Assembly (NCBI RefSeq): GCF_031846185.1
Contig: NZ_JAVRIF010000002.1
Location: 1 to 64,000 of the forward strand
Direction of reading: 5' to 3'
Length of the DNA: 64,000 nt
Origin: Thalassotalea_H castellviae
Lineage (GTDB): Bacteria; Pseudomonadota; Gammaproteobacteria; Enterobacterales; Alteromonadaceae
Positions 16,772 to 25,417 of the stretch are shown here, piece by piece. The position numbers and the translations under genes are program-made. Each line of letters opens with the position of its first letter. Position 1 is the first letter of the stretch. The notes below the pieces were generated by a model. The model saw only the letters and a program-made list of their open reading frames with translations, did not search any database and was not told the DNA's origin.

Positions 16772-18694
16772 TTATTTGTCGTCCTTAACCTCTTCAAACT
16801 CAGCGTCTACTACATCATCAGCTGGAGCTGCGTCACCTTCAGGAGCTGCACCTTCTGGTGCGCCACCTTGTGCTTGAGCTTTCGCTTGTGCAATTTCCAT
16901 TAACTTAGCTGAAGCTTCGATAACCGCTTGAGACTTAGCTTCAATCGCTTCTTTATCATCGCCTTTTAAAGCAGTTTCAAGTTCCGCTAATGCCGCTTCG
17001 ATTTTCTCTTTATCTTCTGCAGGTAAATCATCACCGGCTTCTGTAATTTGAGTACGAGTAGCGTGGATCATGCCGTCAGCTTGGTTACGTGCTTGAACTA
17101 GTTCTTCAAACTTCGCATCTTCATCAGCATTTGCTTCCGCGTCACGTACCATTTGTTCTACTTCATCGTCTGATAAACCAGATGAAGCTTTAATGGTGAT
17201 TTTTTGTTCTTTACCTGTGTTCTTATCTTTAGCCGTTACATGTAAGATACCATCGGCATCAATATCGAAAGTTACTTCGATTTGTGGTGTACCACGTGGC
17301 GCTGGATCAATACCTTCAAGGTTAAATTGACCTAAAGACTTGTTAGCCGAAGCTTGCTTACGCTCACCTTGTACAACATGCACAGTTACCGCCGCTTGGT
17401 TATCGTCAGCTGTTGAGAATGTTTGTGATTGCTTCGTTGGGATAGTGGTATTTTTATCGATAACTTTCGTCATCACACCGCCCATTGTTTCAATCCCTAA
17501 TGATAATGGCGTAACATCTAAAAGAAGTACGTCAGTCACATCACCAGAAAGTACACCCGCTTGAATTGCTGCACCAGAAGCTACTGCTTCATCAGGATTT
17601 ACATCTTTACGAGGCTCTTTACCAAAGAACTCTGACACTGCTTTTTGAACCATTGGCATACGTGTTTGACCACCAACCAAGATAACATCATTCACATCAC
17701 TTACTGATAAATCAGCGTCTTTAAGTGCTTGTTTAAGTGGTTCTAATGTAGCTTTAACCATATCTTCAACAAGTGATTCTAGTTTTGCACGCGTCACTTT
17801 AATGTTCATGTGCTTAGGACCAGAGCCATCTGCCGTAATGTAAGGTAGGTTTACATCAGTTTGTTGTGCAGAAGAAAGTTCACATTTCGCTTTTTCTGCA
17901 GCTTCTTTCAAGCGTTGCATTGCTAATGGATCTTTTGTTAAATCCATGCCTTGGTCTTTTTTGAATTCTTCAACTAGGTAATTGATTAAGCGGTTATCAA
18001 AATCTTCACCACCTAAATGCGTATCACCGTTAGTCGCTAATACTTCAAAAGTGTGCTCACCTTCAACTTCATCAATTTCAATAATTGAAATATCGAATGT
18101 ACCACCACCTAAATCATATACAGCAACAACTTTATCGCCTTGTTTTTTATCCATGCCGTAAGCAAGAGCAGCAGCCGTAGGCTCGTTAATAATACGTTTT
18201 ACATCTAAGCCCGCAATACGGCCAGCATCTTTCGTTGCTTGACGTTGTGAGTCATTGAAGTAAGCAGGAACTGTGATTACCGCTTCAGAAACGGTTTCAC
18301 CTAAAAAGTCTTCTGCCGTTTTTTTCATTTTCGCTAAAACTTCTGCTGAAACTTGTGGTGGAGCTACGTTTTTATCACGTGCCGTTACCCAAGCATCACC
18401 GTTGTCTGCTTTAACAATACCAAAAGGCATAATGCCGATATCGCGTTGCACTTCACTATCATCAAAGCGACGACCGATTAAACGCTTAATAGCAAATAAT
18501 GTATTTTTAGGATTTGTTACTGATTGACGTTTAGCTGGTTGACCCACTAACGTTTCACCATCTTCTGTATAAGCGATGATAGAAGGTGTTGTACGATCGC
18601 CTTCTGCATTTTCAATAACACGTACTTTGTCGCCATCGAGTACAGCAACACATGAGTTTGTTGTCCCTAGGTCAATACCAATAATTTTGCCCAT
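16772..18694 (-). CDS. dnaK: Molecular chaperone DnaK (Hsp70)
   Basis: ATP-driven chaperone for nascent and stress-damaged proteins, working with DnaJ and GrpE. 640 residues as usual. N-terminal ATPase domain begins IGIDLGTTNSC (4-14) and has YDLGGGTFDISI near 195; the substrate-binding domain starts after the LLLDVTPLSLGIETMGG linker region near 390; the C-terminal tail ends EFEEVKDDK, matching the EEVKD-like terminus of bacterial DnaK. Preceded by a sigma-32-type promoter and a good ribosome site (GGAG). Same strand as grpE upstream and dnaJ downstream. Confidence 0.98.
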   Translation of the reverse strand: MGKIIGIDLGTTNSCVAVLDGDKVRVIENAEGDRTTPSIIAYTEDGETLVGQPAKRQSVTNPKNTLFAIKRLIGRRFDDSEVQRDIGIMPFGIVKADNGDAWVTARDKNVAPPQVSAEVLAKMKKTAEDFLGETVSEAVITVPAYFNDSQRQATKDAGRIAGLDVKRIINEPTAAALAYGMDKKQGDKVVAVYDLGGGTFDISIIEIDEVEGEHTFEVLATNGDTHLGGEDFDNRLINYLVEEFKKDQGMDLTKDPLAMQRLKEAAEKAKCELSSAQQTDVNLPYITADGSGPKHMNIKVTRAKLESLVEDMVKATLEPLKQALKDADLSVSDVNDVILVGGQTRMPMVQKAVSEFFGKEPRKDVNPDEAVASGAAIQAGVLSGDVTDVLLLDVTPLSLGIETMGGVMTKVIDKNTTIPTKQSQTFSTADDNQAAVTVHVVQGERKQASANKSLGQFNLEGIDPAPRGTPQIEVTFDIDADGILHVTAKDKNTGKEQKITIKASSGLSDDEVEQMVRDAEANADEDAKFEELVQARNQADGMIHATRTQITEAGDDLPAEDKEKIEAALAELETALKGDDKEAIEAKSQAVIEASAKLMEIAQAKAQAQGGAPEGAAPEGDAAPADDVVDAEFEEVKDDK

Positions 18695-18742
18695 CTTGAG
18701 GATCTCCGAATACTAAATTAAATTAATCTGTTGTTGAAAACT

Positions 18743-18771
18743 AAATTGGGGGCGAGAAAATTGTTTTCAAC
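18743..18771 (-). promoter_or_regulatory. Sigma-32 (heat-shock) promoter of dnaK
   Basis: On the minus strand GTTGAAA (-35) and CCCCAATTT (-10) are separated by 13 bp, close to the RpoH consensus CTTGAAA-N13/14-CCCCATnT. It lies about 50 bp before the dnaK start. Heat-shock control of dnaK is established in the family. Confidence 0.8.
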
Positions 18772-18904
18772 TCTTTTTGTTAAAAAAAGTAAAAAAAATG
18801 ACATATTTTTTGAAAATAACAAATAAAGCAGAATTACAGGCAAATTTACACAAATCCTGCGTGCTTTTCTCGAGCGTCTTATTCAATGTAAACCCATAAA
18901 AAAA

Positions 18905-18921
18905 CCAGACATCATGTCTGG
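18905..18921 (-). terminator. Terminator after grpE
   Basis: CCAGACA/TGTCTGG stem with a 3-nt loop, followed on the minus strand by a run of seven T. It lies about 30 bases past the grpE stop, so grpE and dnaK are largely separate transcripts, each with its own heat-shock promoter. Confidence 0.82.
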
Positions 18922-18947
18922 CTTTTCTGGGTGCTTATACAATGAAT

Positions 18948-19583
18948 TTATGCTGAAGTATCTACGGCAGGGGCAGCTTTAGATACCATCACCATTGCTG
19001 GACGAATTAATCGACCATTTAATTCATAACCTTTTTGCATTACCGCAATAACAGTATTTGGCTCAACACCTTCAACTTCTTGCATCGACATCGCTTGATG
19101 AAGCTCTGGGTTAAAAGGTTGATCTTGAGGATCAATCGCTTTAACACCAAACTTCTCTAGTCCTGACAATAAACCTTGCAGAGTTAAATTAACGCCTTCA
19201 AAAGTAGCTTTTTGCTCTTCAGCTTCCGCATCAATGGTTGCTAAACCACGTTCTAAGTTATCCACGACAGTTAACATTTCAGCGGCAAATTTTTCTAATG
19301 CAAACTTGCGTGCTTTCTCAACGTCTTGTGCACTTCTTCGACGCACATTATCAACTTCTGCTTTTGCTCGAATCACCGAATCTTTTTGATCCGCTACTGT
19401 AGCTTGAGCTACTGATAAAGAGAGCTCTAATTCATTTATTCTTTCTTGCTCAGGACTAATATTATCAGCGGCTGCATCTAACTGCACTTCAACTTGCTCT
19501 TCTGCTTCACCAATAATTTCTGCGGCTAAATCTTCTGCTGAAATTTCTTCAGCACTCTTATTCTCTGTAGACTTGTTAGTCAT
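18948..19583 (-). CDS. grpE: Nucleotide exchange factor GrpE
   Basis: Releases ADP from DnaK. About 211 residues: an acidic, low-complexity N-terminus, a long coiled coil (about 45-110), then the beta-wing domain with the typical VDNLERGL and FNPELHQAMS motifs. I chose ATG 19583 because the GGAG ribosome site lies 7 bases before it; a TTG 12 bases upstream would place the ribosome site inside the gene. Divergent from nadK, the common gammaproteobacterial arrangement, and preceded by its own sigma-32-type promoter. Confidence 0.95.
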   Translation of the reverse strand: MTNKSTENKSAEEISAEDLAAEIIGEAEEQVEVQLDAAADNISPEQERINELELSLSVAQATVADQKDSVIRAKAEVDNVRRRSAQDVEKARKFALEKFAAEMLTVVDNLERGLATIDAEAEEQKATFEGVNLTLQGLLSGLEKFGVKAIDPQDQPFNPELHQAMSMQEVEGVEPNTVIAVMQKGYELNGRLIRPAMVMVSKAAPAVDTSA

Positions 19584-19638
19584 GAAAAACTCCAAGATAA
19601 ATCGTAAAATGCGACTAATTAAAACTAATATTGTGCTA

Positions 19639-19667
19639 ATTATGGGGGCTTGTTTAAATGATTCAAG
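19639..19667 (-). promoter_or_regulatory. Sigma-32 (heat-shock) promoter of grpE
   Basis: On the minus strand CTTGAAT (-35) and CCCCATAAT (-10) are 13 bp apart, nearly the full RpoH consensus, about 55 bp before the grpE start. Confidence 0.82.
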
Positions 19668-19764
19668 AACAAATGTGAAACATTTATAAAAAAGTCAACT
19701 TTACAAGTTTCCAAAATAGCGCCAAACTGCTGTTAACCGTGTAAAATCCCTAATTATAGCGAAT

Positions 19765-20646
19765 ATGAGTAAACTATATAAAACAATCGGCTTAATTGGT
19801 AAGCCAAACCATAAGGGAGCAGGGATTACTATTAATGCTCTGTACCAATTCCTTTCAACGCAAGGATATCAAATTCTTGTGGAAAATTCGGTAGCGAGTG
19901 CTCTCGAATTCAATGATATTAATATTCGTTCAGTCACTGAAATAGGTGATCAAGCAGATCTTGCCATCGTTGTCGGTGGCGACGGTTATATGTTAGGTGC
20001 CGCACGCGTTTTATCTTGTTATAACATCGGTGTTTTAGGGGTTAACCGCGGTAATTTAGGTTTTTTAACTGATTTATCGCCGGATGATATCAACGAACCA
20101 TTAACTAAAATATTAGCGGGTGAGTCTCGTTCAGAACAACGATTTATTATCGAAGCTGAAGTCTATCGCCATGGCAAACTAAAAAGCTCTAATAGTGCGG
20201 TTAATGAGGCAGTATTGCATGCGGGTAAAGTTGCTAGCATGATTGAATTTGAAGTGTATATCGACGGCAGTTTTATGTTTAGCCAACGCTCAGATGGTTT
20301 AATCGTTTCAACACCTACTGGTTCAACGGCTTATTCAATGTCTGCTGGCGGACCTATTCTAACCCCAAATTTAAATGCATTGTCCTTAGTGCCAATGTTC
20401 CCCCATACATTAACTAGTCGTCCGATTGTAGTTGACGGGAATAGTGAAATTAAATTAGTGCTCGCTAATGAAAATTACGAAAACTTACAAGTCAGTTGTG
20501 ACGGCCATGTTATTTTAGCTGTGATGCCTGGTGATGAAGTGATCATTAAAAAGAGTAAAAATACCCTTCGATTAGTGCATCCCCTCGATCATAATTATTT
20601 TAATGTTTTAAGAAGTAAACTAAGTTGGGGACATAAACTTTATTAA
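19765..20646 (+). CDS. nadK: NAD kinase
   Basis: Phosphorylates NAD to NADP with ATP (or polyphosphate); cytosolic and essential. 293 residues, as in E. coli (292). The GGDG motif is VVGGDGYMLG (about 70-79), the NE/D motif is SSNSAVNEAVLHAG, and the Gly-rich loop TPTGSTAYSMSAGGPI is at about 186. Divergent from grpE. Its stop overlaps by 3 bases an ATT codon that appears to start the next gene. Confidence 0.97.
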   Translation: MSKLYKTIGLIGKPNHKGAGITINALYQFLSTQGYQILVENSVASALEFNDINIRSVTEIGDQADLAIVVGGDGYMLGAARVLSCYNIGVLGVNRGNLGFLTDLSPDDINEPLTKILAGESRSEQRFIIEAEVYRHGKLKSSNSAVNEAVLHAGKVASMIEFEVYIDGSFMFSQRSDGLIVSTPTGSTAYSMSAGGPILTPNLNALSLVPMFPHTLTSRPIVVDGNSEIKLVLANENYENLQVSCDGHVILAVMPGDEVIIKKSKNTLRLVHPLDHNYFNVLRSKLSWGHKLY

Positions 20647-21415
20647 AAAAATAAACACTCTGCGTGCCGCCAGTCTTTTCCTCGTTCTACTTGTAGGATT
20701 TACTTCAGGTATCGCCAAGTGTGGTCAATCACCAAAGATTGATATAATTTGGGCTACTGACTCGTGGGAAGGTTTTACAAATCGCGACGGCACGGGTATT
20801 TATCATGAAATTTTTAATAAAGTTTTTGAGCACTCCCCTTACAACGTATCCGTACAGTATTTACCTTGGAAAAGAGCATTAAACCAAGTCGCCATTAATC
20901 AAGCACAAGTTAGTGGCGCTTTACCTAAAAGTGACAAATATCTTTTTGCCGACCTTCCTATTTTAACTCAGCCTTTAAGTATTTTAACACGCGCAAAACA
21001 ACCTTTATCGTTAACTCAGATTAAAACCTTAGTTGGTGTATGGCCTTTGACATATACCGAACAATTGATGCAATCTGATATCTCGCAATTTTTAGACGGA
21101 ATTACTGCACATTATAGGGCTGATGCAATGGCTTTGTTGCAAAAAAACAAAGTAGATTATTATTTGGATATTAGATCCATCCTAGAACTTCATTTAGCTA
21201 GTTTGCCGATAGAGCAGCAAAGTCATTATCAGATTCAAGATTTATCAACATTAAATTTATATTTAATTTTTAGTAAGGATGAACAAGGTATCGCGCTAAA
21301 AAAATATTATGATACAACCACAAAACAGTTATTAGAGCATAATACCCTCCAAGCTATTTATAAAAAATATAACCTTTCTATAAAAGTTGATGATAAAACC
21401 ATCACGGAAAATTAA
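20642..21415 (+). CDS. Periplasmic substrate-binding-like protein with an apparent AUU start
   Basis: The frame is open and without stops from 20624 to the stop at 21413-21415, but has no ATG, GTG or TTG before codon 136 (21047). Read from ATT 20642 it gives 257 residues beginning KKINTLRAASLFLVLLVGF after the start: an ideal signal peptide, followed by a type 2 periplasmic-binding fold (IIWATDSWEGFTNRDGTGIYHEIF). GGGGA lies 10 bases before the ATT, which overlaps the nadK stop, so re-initiation after nadK is plausible. CTG 20660 is the other choice. A conventional caller would report only the last 122 residues. It could be a gene that lost its ATG recently, but no other damage was seen. Confidence 0.65.
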   Translation: MKKINTLRAASLFLVLLVGFTSGIAKCGQSPKIDIIWATDSWEGFTNRDGTGIYHEIFNKVFEHSPYNVSVQYLPWKRALNQVAINQAQVSGALPKSDKYLFADLPILTQPLSILTRAKQPLSLTQIKTLVGVWPLTYTEQLMQSDISQFLDGITAHYRADAMALLQKNKVDYYLDIRSILELHLASLPIEQQSHYQIQDLSTLNLYLIFSKDEQGIALKKYYDTTTKQLLEHNTLQAIYKKYNLSIKVDDKTITEN

Positions 21416-21441
21416 AATAATTATTGCAAAAAACCTAAACA

Positions 21442-21473
21442 CTGTATAAATTAACACCTAAGTATTTATACAG
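21442..21473 (+). promoter_or_regulatory. Double LexA (SOS) box before recN
   Basis: Two 16-bp LexA-like boxes abut exactly: CTGTATAAATTAACAC and CTAAGTATTTATACAG. Each has one perfect half-site (CTGT or ACAG) of the consensus CTGT-N8-ACAG, and together they form a 10-bp inverted repeat. Multiple LexA boxes before recN are known in E. coli. Confidence 0.75.
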
Positions 21474-21488
21474 CAATTTGGATTGATT

Positions 21489-23156
21489 ATGTTATTACAT
21501 TTAAACATTCAAAATTTTGCAATTGTCCGAGCGTTAGATATTGACTGGCGTAATGGGATGACTACCATTACAGGCGAAACCGGCGCAGGTAAGTCGATTG
21601 CCATAGATGCATTAGGGTTATGTTTAGGCGATCGTGCAGTCACTGATGTTGTTCGACCTCATTGTAAAAAAGCAGAGTTGTCTGCCACTTTTGACATCAA
21701 CAATAATAATATAGCAAAGCAATGGTTAGAAAAAAATGACATTTCATTTGAGGATCAAGAATGCATACTTCGCCGATTGATCTCTGCCGAAGGAAGATCT
21801 AAAGCATTTATAAATGGCAGCCAAGTACCTTTAGCGCAACTGAAAGAAATCGGACAATACTTGATCAACATTCATGGCCAACATGAACATCAATTAATAG
21901 TCAAAGCTTCACAACAACGTCAGATATTAGATGATTATGCAGATCATAAAAATTTAATCGATACTTTGCAGTATTATTTCAAGCAATGGCAAACATTAAA
22001 TCATGAATGCAACAAGTTACAAGAAAGCCAATCTCAACGAAATGCCCAACGTCAATTATTACAATATCAAGTCAATGAACTGGATGAATTTGCCTTAGCT
22101 GAAGGCGAATTTGAACAACTAGAAACGGATTACAAACGACATAGTAATAGCCAGCAACTATTAGATATTTCTTTACAAGCATTACAAGATTTGTCAGAAA
22201 ATGAACAATTTAATATTACAGATAGTTTAAGAACGACTTGTGAACAAATTAATCATCTCGCTAGTTTAGATATAAATATTAAGCCGTTGGCTGCACAACT
22301 TAATGAGAGTTTATTACAACTAGAAGATGTAAATAGCGAACTAAGACATTATTACGAGCGTTTAGAGTTAGACCCACAAACCTATCAAATCATTGAGGAG
22401 CGATTTTCAACCGCGGTTCAATTAGCAAAGAAACATCATGTTCCCCCAGAGAACTTAACTAAATTTCACCAGCATTTAAAACAAGAATTAGCATTGATCT
22501 CAGGCGATGAGTCACGTTTAGATAATATTTATCAAGAAATTGAAACCGCAGAAGCTAATTACATCTCTAGCGCAAAAGCGTTAACTCAATCTAGAGTTTC
22601 AGCTGCCAAGACCTTAAGTACAAAAATTACGGAAAGTATGCGCGAACTAAATATGGAACACGGCCAATTTCAAATAAGTGTGACTCAAAACGAAAACGAA
22701 AAACTCACCTCTCATGGCTTAGATGATATCAACTTTTTAATTAGTTTAAACCCAGGTCAACAATTAGCCGCCATGAATAAAGTAGCCTCAGGAGGCGAGC
22801 TATCAAGAATAAGCCTAGCGATGCAAGTGATCCTTGCAGACAAAGTTATAACGCCAACGTTAATATTTGATGAAGTTGATGTTGGTATTAGCGGACCAAC
22901 AGCCGCAATGGTTGGCACAAAACTGCAACAATTGTCAGCCAACACCCAAGTTATTTGTGTAACTCACTTGCCTCAAGTTGCGTCTAAAGGACATCAACAA
23001 TTATTTGTGACGAAACTTACAGACGGTGAACATACTGAAACAAAAGTTACGGAACTAAGTAACGATGGCCGAGTCCAAGAAATTGCTCGCTTGTTAGCCG
23101 GTGATAAAATTACCGATAACAGCATTGCAAATGCCCAAGAATTACTAGCAAGCTGA
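21489..23156 (+). CDS. recN: DNA repair protein RecN
   Basis: SMC-like ATPase for double-strand break repair, strongly induced in the SOS response. 555 residues from ATG 21489, two codons after a possible TTG; MLLHLNIQNFAIV matches normal RecN N-termini. Walker A GETGAGKS at 29-36, a long coiled-coil region at about 150-370, ABC signature ASGGELSRISLAMQ near 433, Walker B PTLIFDEVDVGISG near 458. A double LexA box ends 15 bp before the start. Followed by bamE in the conserved order recN-bamE. Confidence 0.96.
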   Translation: MLLHLNIQNFAIVRALDIDWRNGMTTITGETGAGKSIAIDALGLCLGDRAVTDVVRPHCKKAELSATFDINNNNIAKQWLEKNDISFEDQECILRRLISAEGRSKAFINGSQVPLAQLKEIGQYLINIHGQHEHQLIVKASQQRQILDDYADHKNLIDTLQYYFKQWQTLNHECNKLQESQSQRNAQRQLLQYQVNELDEFALAEGEFEQLETDYKRHSNSQQLLDISLQALQDLSENEQFNITDSLRTTCEQINHLASLDINIKPLAAQLNESLLQLEDVNSELRHYYERLELDPQTYQIIEERFSTAVQLAKKHHVPPENLTKFHQHLKQELALISGDESRLDNIYQEIETAEANYISSAKALTQSRVSAAKTLSTKITESMRELNMEHGQFQISVTQNENEKLTSHGLDDINFLISLNPGQQLAAMNKVASGGELSRISLAMQVILADKVITPTLIFDEVDVGISGPTAAMVGTKLQQLSANTQVICVTHLPQVASKGHQQLFVTKLTDGEHTETKVTELSNDGRVQEIARLLAGDKITDNSIANAQELLAS

Positions 23157-23247
23157 ACAGAAAGTGAAATAAACTAAAAAACTTTTGTATCTGATGGCTG
23201 GCTTAGTTATTATCCCCGTTCACAGTTTATAGGATAAATACATCATC

Positions 23248-23595
23248 ATGTTGTTTCGAGTTTTAGCTTTAAGTTTAGTTTTATCAATTTCTGCCTGTTC
23301 AAGCTGGGTCTTCCGGATTGATATTCCACAAGGAAACTATTTAGAGCAAAAAGATGTCGACAAGTTGCAAGTGGGTATGACCAAAGAACAAGTAAAGTTT
23401 GTACTCGGTAGCCCGGTAGTTTTAGATGCTTTTAATAAGGATACATGGCATTACGTTTATCGTTTTAAGTCAGGTAGAAGTGAAAATTTAAACGCGAAAA
23501 AACAATTTACCGTGAGATTTGAAGATAACAAACTAGTTTCTGCTGAAGGCGATTTCGAATTACCAGAAAGCTACTACACACCAATGGTTAACTAA
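23248..23595 (+). CDS. bamE: Outer membrane assembly lipoprotein BamE
   Basis: Small lipoprotein of the BAM complex that stabilises BamA/BamD during beta-barrel insertion (formerly SmpA). 115 residues; lipobox with Cys17 (SISACSSW), and the SmpA/OmlA fold signature VGMTKEQVKFVLGSPVVLDAF-like segment, then WHYVYRF. Ser at position +2 after the Cys predicts outer-membrane sorting. Converges on rnfH; a GC hairpin without a T tract (23629-23652) follows it. Confidence 0.95.
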   Translation: MLFRVLALSLVLSISACSSWVFRIDIPQGNYLEQKDVDKLQVGMTKEQVKFVLGSPVVLDAFNKDTWHYVYRFKSGRSENLNAKKQFTVRFEDNKLVSAEGDFELPESYYTPMVN

Positions 23596-23700
23596 CCTAA
23601 AACATTTAATCCCCTTTAATCGAATTCACAGGAGCTTAATATTATGCTCCTGCAATGTCGATATACCCCTAACTACAGTGATAGCGATAATACAATAATG

Positions 23701-24114
23701 TTATTCGGATTTAGCACGTCGAGGATCAACCCGTCCACCGGTTACTTTATCAGCTCGACCTTCTTCTTTGGCTTTTTCAGCACGACGTTTACGCACTTCT
23801 TTTGGATCAGCAATTAACGGACGATAAATTTCAATTCTATCTAAATCATTTACCGTATCAGTGAGCTTAGCAGTTCGATTCCAAATCCCGACCTTATTTA
23901 CCGTTAAATCTATTTCTTTGAAACTTAACAAAATGCCTGATGAGATAATAGCCTGCTCAACCGTTACTCCCTCTTCAACCTCTAAGGTTAATAGCGCTTG
24001 CTCCGTTGGTGTGCCATAAACTACTTCAATCTTTATTAATGTTTGTTTTTCATCAGCTTGTGAGCTGTTTATTTCTAAACTATCCAACTTTTGCTCCATA
24101 AACATCTTTTGCAC
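23701..24114 (-). CDS. RnfH family ubiquitin-like protein
   Basis: Beta-grasp protein of the RnfH (PF03658) family; 137 residues from a GTG at 24114, with ATGs at 24105 and 24099 as alternatives. Core motifs: IEVVYGTPTEQALL, the VEEGVTVEQAI segment, and IEIYRPLIADPKEVRKRRAEKA near the C-terminus. The biochemical role of RnfH is uncertain; it is constantly paired with ratA. It overlaps the ratA end by about 35 bp, so the two are translationally linked. Confidence 0.92.
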   Translation of the reverse strand: MQKMFMEQKLDSLEINSSQADEKQTLIKIEVVYGTPTEQALLTLEVEEGVTVEQAIISSGILLSFKEIDLTVNKVGIWNRTAKLTDTVNDLDRIEIYRPLIADPKEVRKRRAEKAKEEGRADKVTGGRVDPRRAKSE

Positions 24115-24523
24115 GTTGCGTAAACGCTTGAACCATATTATTTGCTAAGCTATTAAATACTCGACCAAAAGCTAAATCAAATACCTTACTCGAAAATTCA
24201 TAATCTAAGTGTAAACTTATTTTACATGCTTCATCTGATAACGAAGTTAATTGCCAACTTCCGGTTAAAGATTTAAATGGACCGTCGACGAGCGTCATCT
24301 TAATTTCACTATTTGATATTAGCGTATTTTTAGTGGTGAACCATTTTTTCAAACCGCCTTTGGCCACCAATAAACCTGCAACCATTTCATGCTGATCTTC
24401 AGAAATAATTTTACTATCGCCACAATCGGGGATAAATTGCGGATAAGCAGCGATATCGTTGATAAGTTGATACATTTGCTCAACACTAAACATGACTAAC
24501 GCATTACGACTAATTGACGCCAT
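24080..24523 (-). CDS. ratA: RatA, ubiquinone-binding START/polyketide-cyclase-like protein
   Basis: 147 residues; START-like fold (Coq10 family) with the N-terminal VEQMYQLINDIAAYPQFIPDC and the C-terminal FGRVFNSLANNMVQAFTQRA, both standard for the family. In E. coli RatA was described as inhibiting 70S assembly, while relatives bind ubiquinone; the exact role here is open. Divergent from smpB, upstream of and overlapping rnfH. Confidence 0.93.
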   Translation of the reverse strand: MASISRNALVMFSVEQMYQLINDIAAYPQFIPDCGDSKIISEDQHEMVAGLLVAKGGLKKWFTTKNTLISNSEIKMTLVDGPFKSLTGSWQLTSLSDEACKISLHLDYEFSSKVFDLAFGRVFNSLANNMVQAFTQRAKDVYGAKVG

Positions 24524-24665
24524 TTAACCCCCTAAAAATAAAGCGATATCATAGCAAAGCTTATCAAAAAAGGCATTAACCTAAATCAAGTTTGGAAAAA
24601 TCAAAAATAGTCATTTAATTAGCGATAATTCTCCGTATAATGTCGCCGTTAACAATGGAAAGATA

Positions 24666-25154
24666 ATGGCAAAAAAGAAATTAAAAAAATCAAATAGCAA
24701 TACGATTGCACTCAATAAAAAAGCGCGTCATAACTACTCTTTAACGGATAAGTTTGAAGCGGGATTAAGTTTGCAAGGTTGGGAAATAAAAAGTATCCGT
24801 AGCGGAAAGGTAAACATTTCCGATTGTTACGTGCATATTAAAAACCGCGAAGCTTATTTACTGGGTGCTGAAATCATGCCCTTAAACGCGGCTTCAAGCC
24901 ATGTAGTTTGTGATGCTAATCGGGATCGTAAATTATTATTAAATCGACGCGAGTTAGACAAACTTATTGGCGCGGTAGAACGTGACGGTTATTCATTAAT
25001 TGCAACAGCAATGTACTGGAAAGCCTGCTGGGTAAAACTTGAGTTTTATTTAGGTAAAGGTAAAAAAGATCACGATAAACGTGCAGATATCAAAGATCGT
25101 GAATGGGCCGTAGATAAAGGTCGCTTAATGAAAAATAAAAATTTAGACCGTTAG
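24666..25154 (+). CDS. smpB: SsrA-binding protein SmpB
   Basis: Binds tmRNA and mimics the codon-anticodon stem so that stalled ribosomes are rescued by trans-translation. 162 residues; N-terminal basic tail, NKKARHNYSLTDKFEAGLSLQGWEIKSIR motif region, and the C-terminal DIKDREWAVDKGRLMKNK tail that enters the mRNA channel. Its partner ssrA is 1.25 kb downstream. Divergent from ratA. Confidence 0.97.
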   Translation: MAKKKLKKSNSNTIALNKKARHNYSLTDKFEAGLSLQGWEIKSIRSGKVNISDCYVHIKNREAYLLGAEIMPLNAASSHVVCDANRDRKLLLNRRELDKLIGAVERDGYSLIATAMYWKACWVKLEFYLGKGKKDHDKRADIKDREWAVDKGRLMKNKNLDR

Positions 25155-25186
25155 CACGCCACCAGAAAACAGCGTAGCCAATCCTC

Positions 25187-25230
25187 TGGACAATTTTTAT
25201 CAACTCCCTAGCTCAGATAAAAATTGTCCA
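25187..25230. repeat. Perfect 15-bp inverted repeat after smpB
   Basis: TGGACAATTTTTATC (25187-25201) and its exact complement (25216-25230) enclose 14 nt. There is no T tract after either arm, so it is not a standard terminator. It begins 33 bases past the smpB stop; it may be an operator for the next gene or an RNA processing hairpin. The rest of 25231-25417 shows nothing I recognise. Confidence 0.7.
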
Positions 25231-25417
25231 CAATAACCTTTCACCAGTTTTCATCACAAATTTGGGGATTCATCCCATGAAATATTCTCGTCGACTAAAA
25301 CCGATAAAGTTGGACAAAAAGTCAATATCCTTTCTGGCTCAAGGTGAAAAATGATGCTACTTTTAAACCTTAATCATGCTTATTCCTTCTAGCTAACAAA
25401 CTGTAAAGGCCACTCAT

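Noticed and set aside
17340..18527. Plus-strand frames opposite dnaK
   Set aside because: Antisense shadows caused by strong codon bias of dnaK.
23629..23652. CAGGAGC/GCTCCTG hairpin between bamE and rnfH as terminator
   Set aside because: Correct place between convergent genes, but no T tract on either strand; left as a note only.
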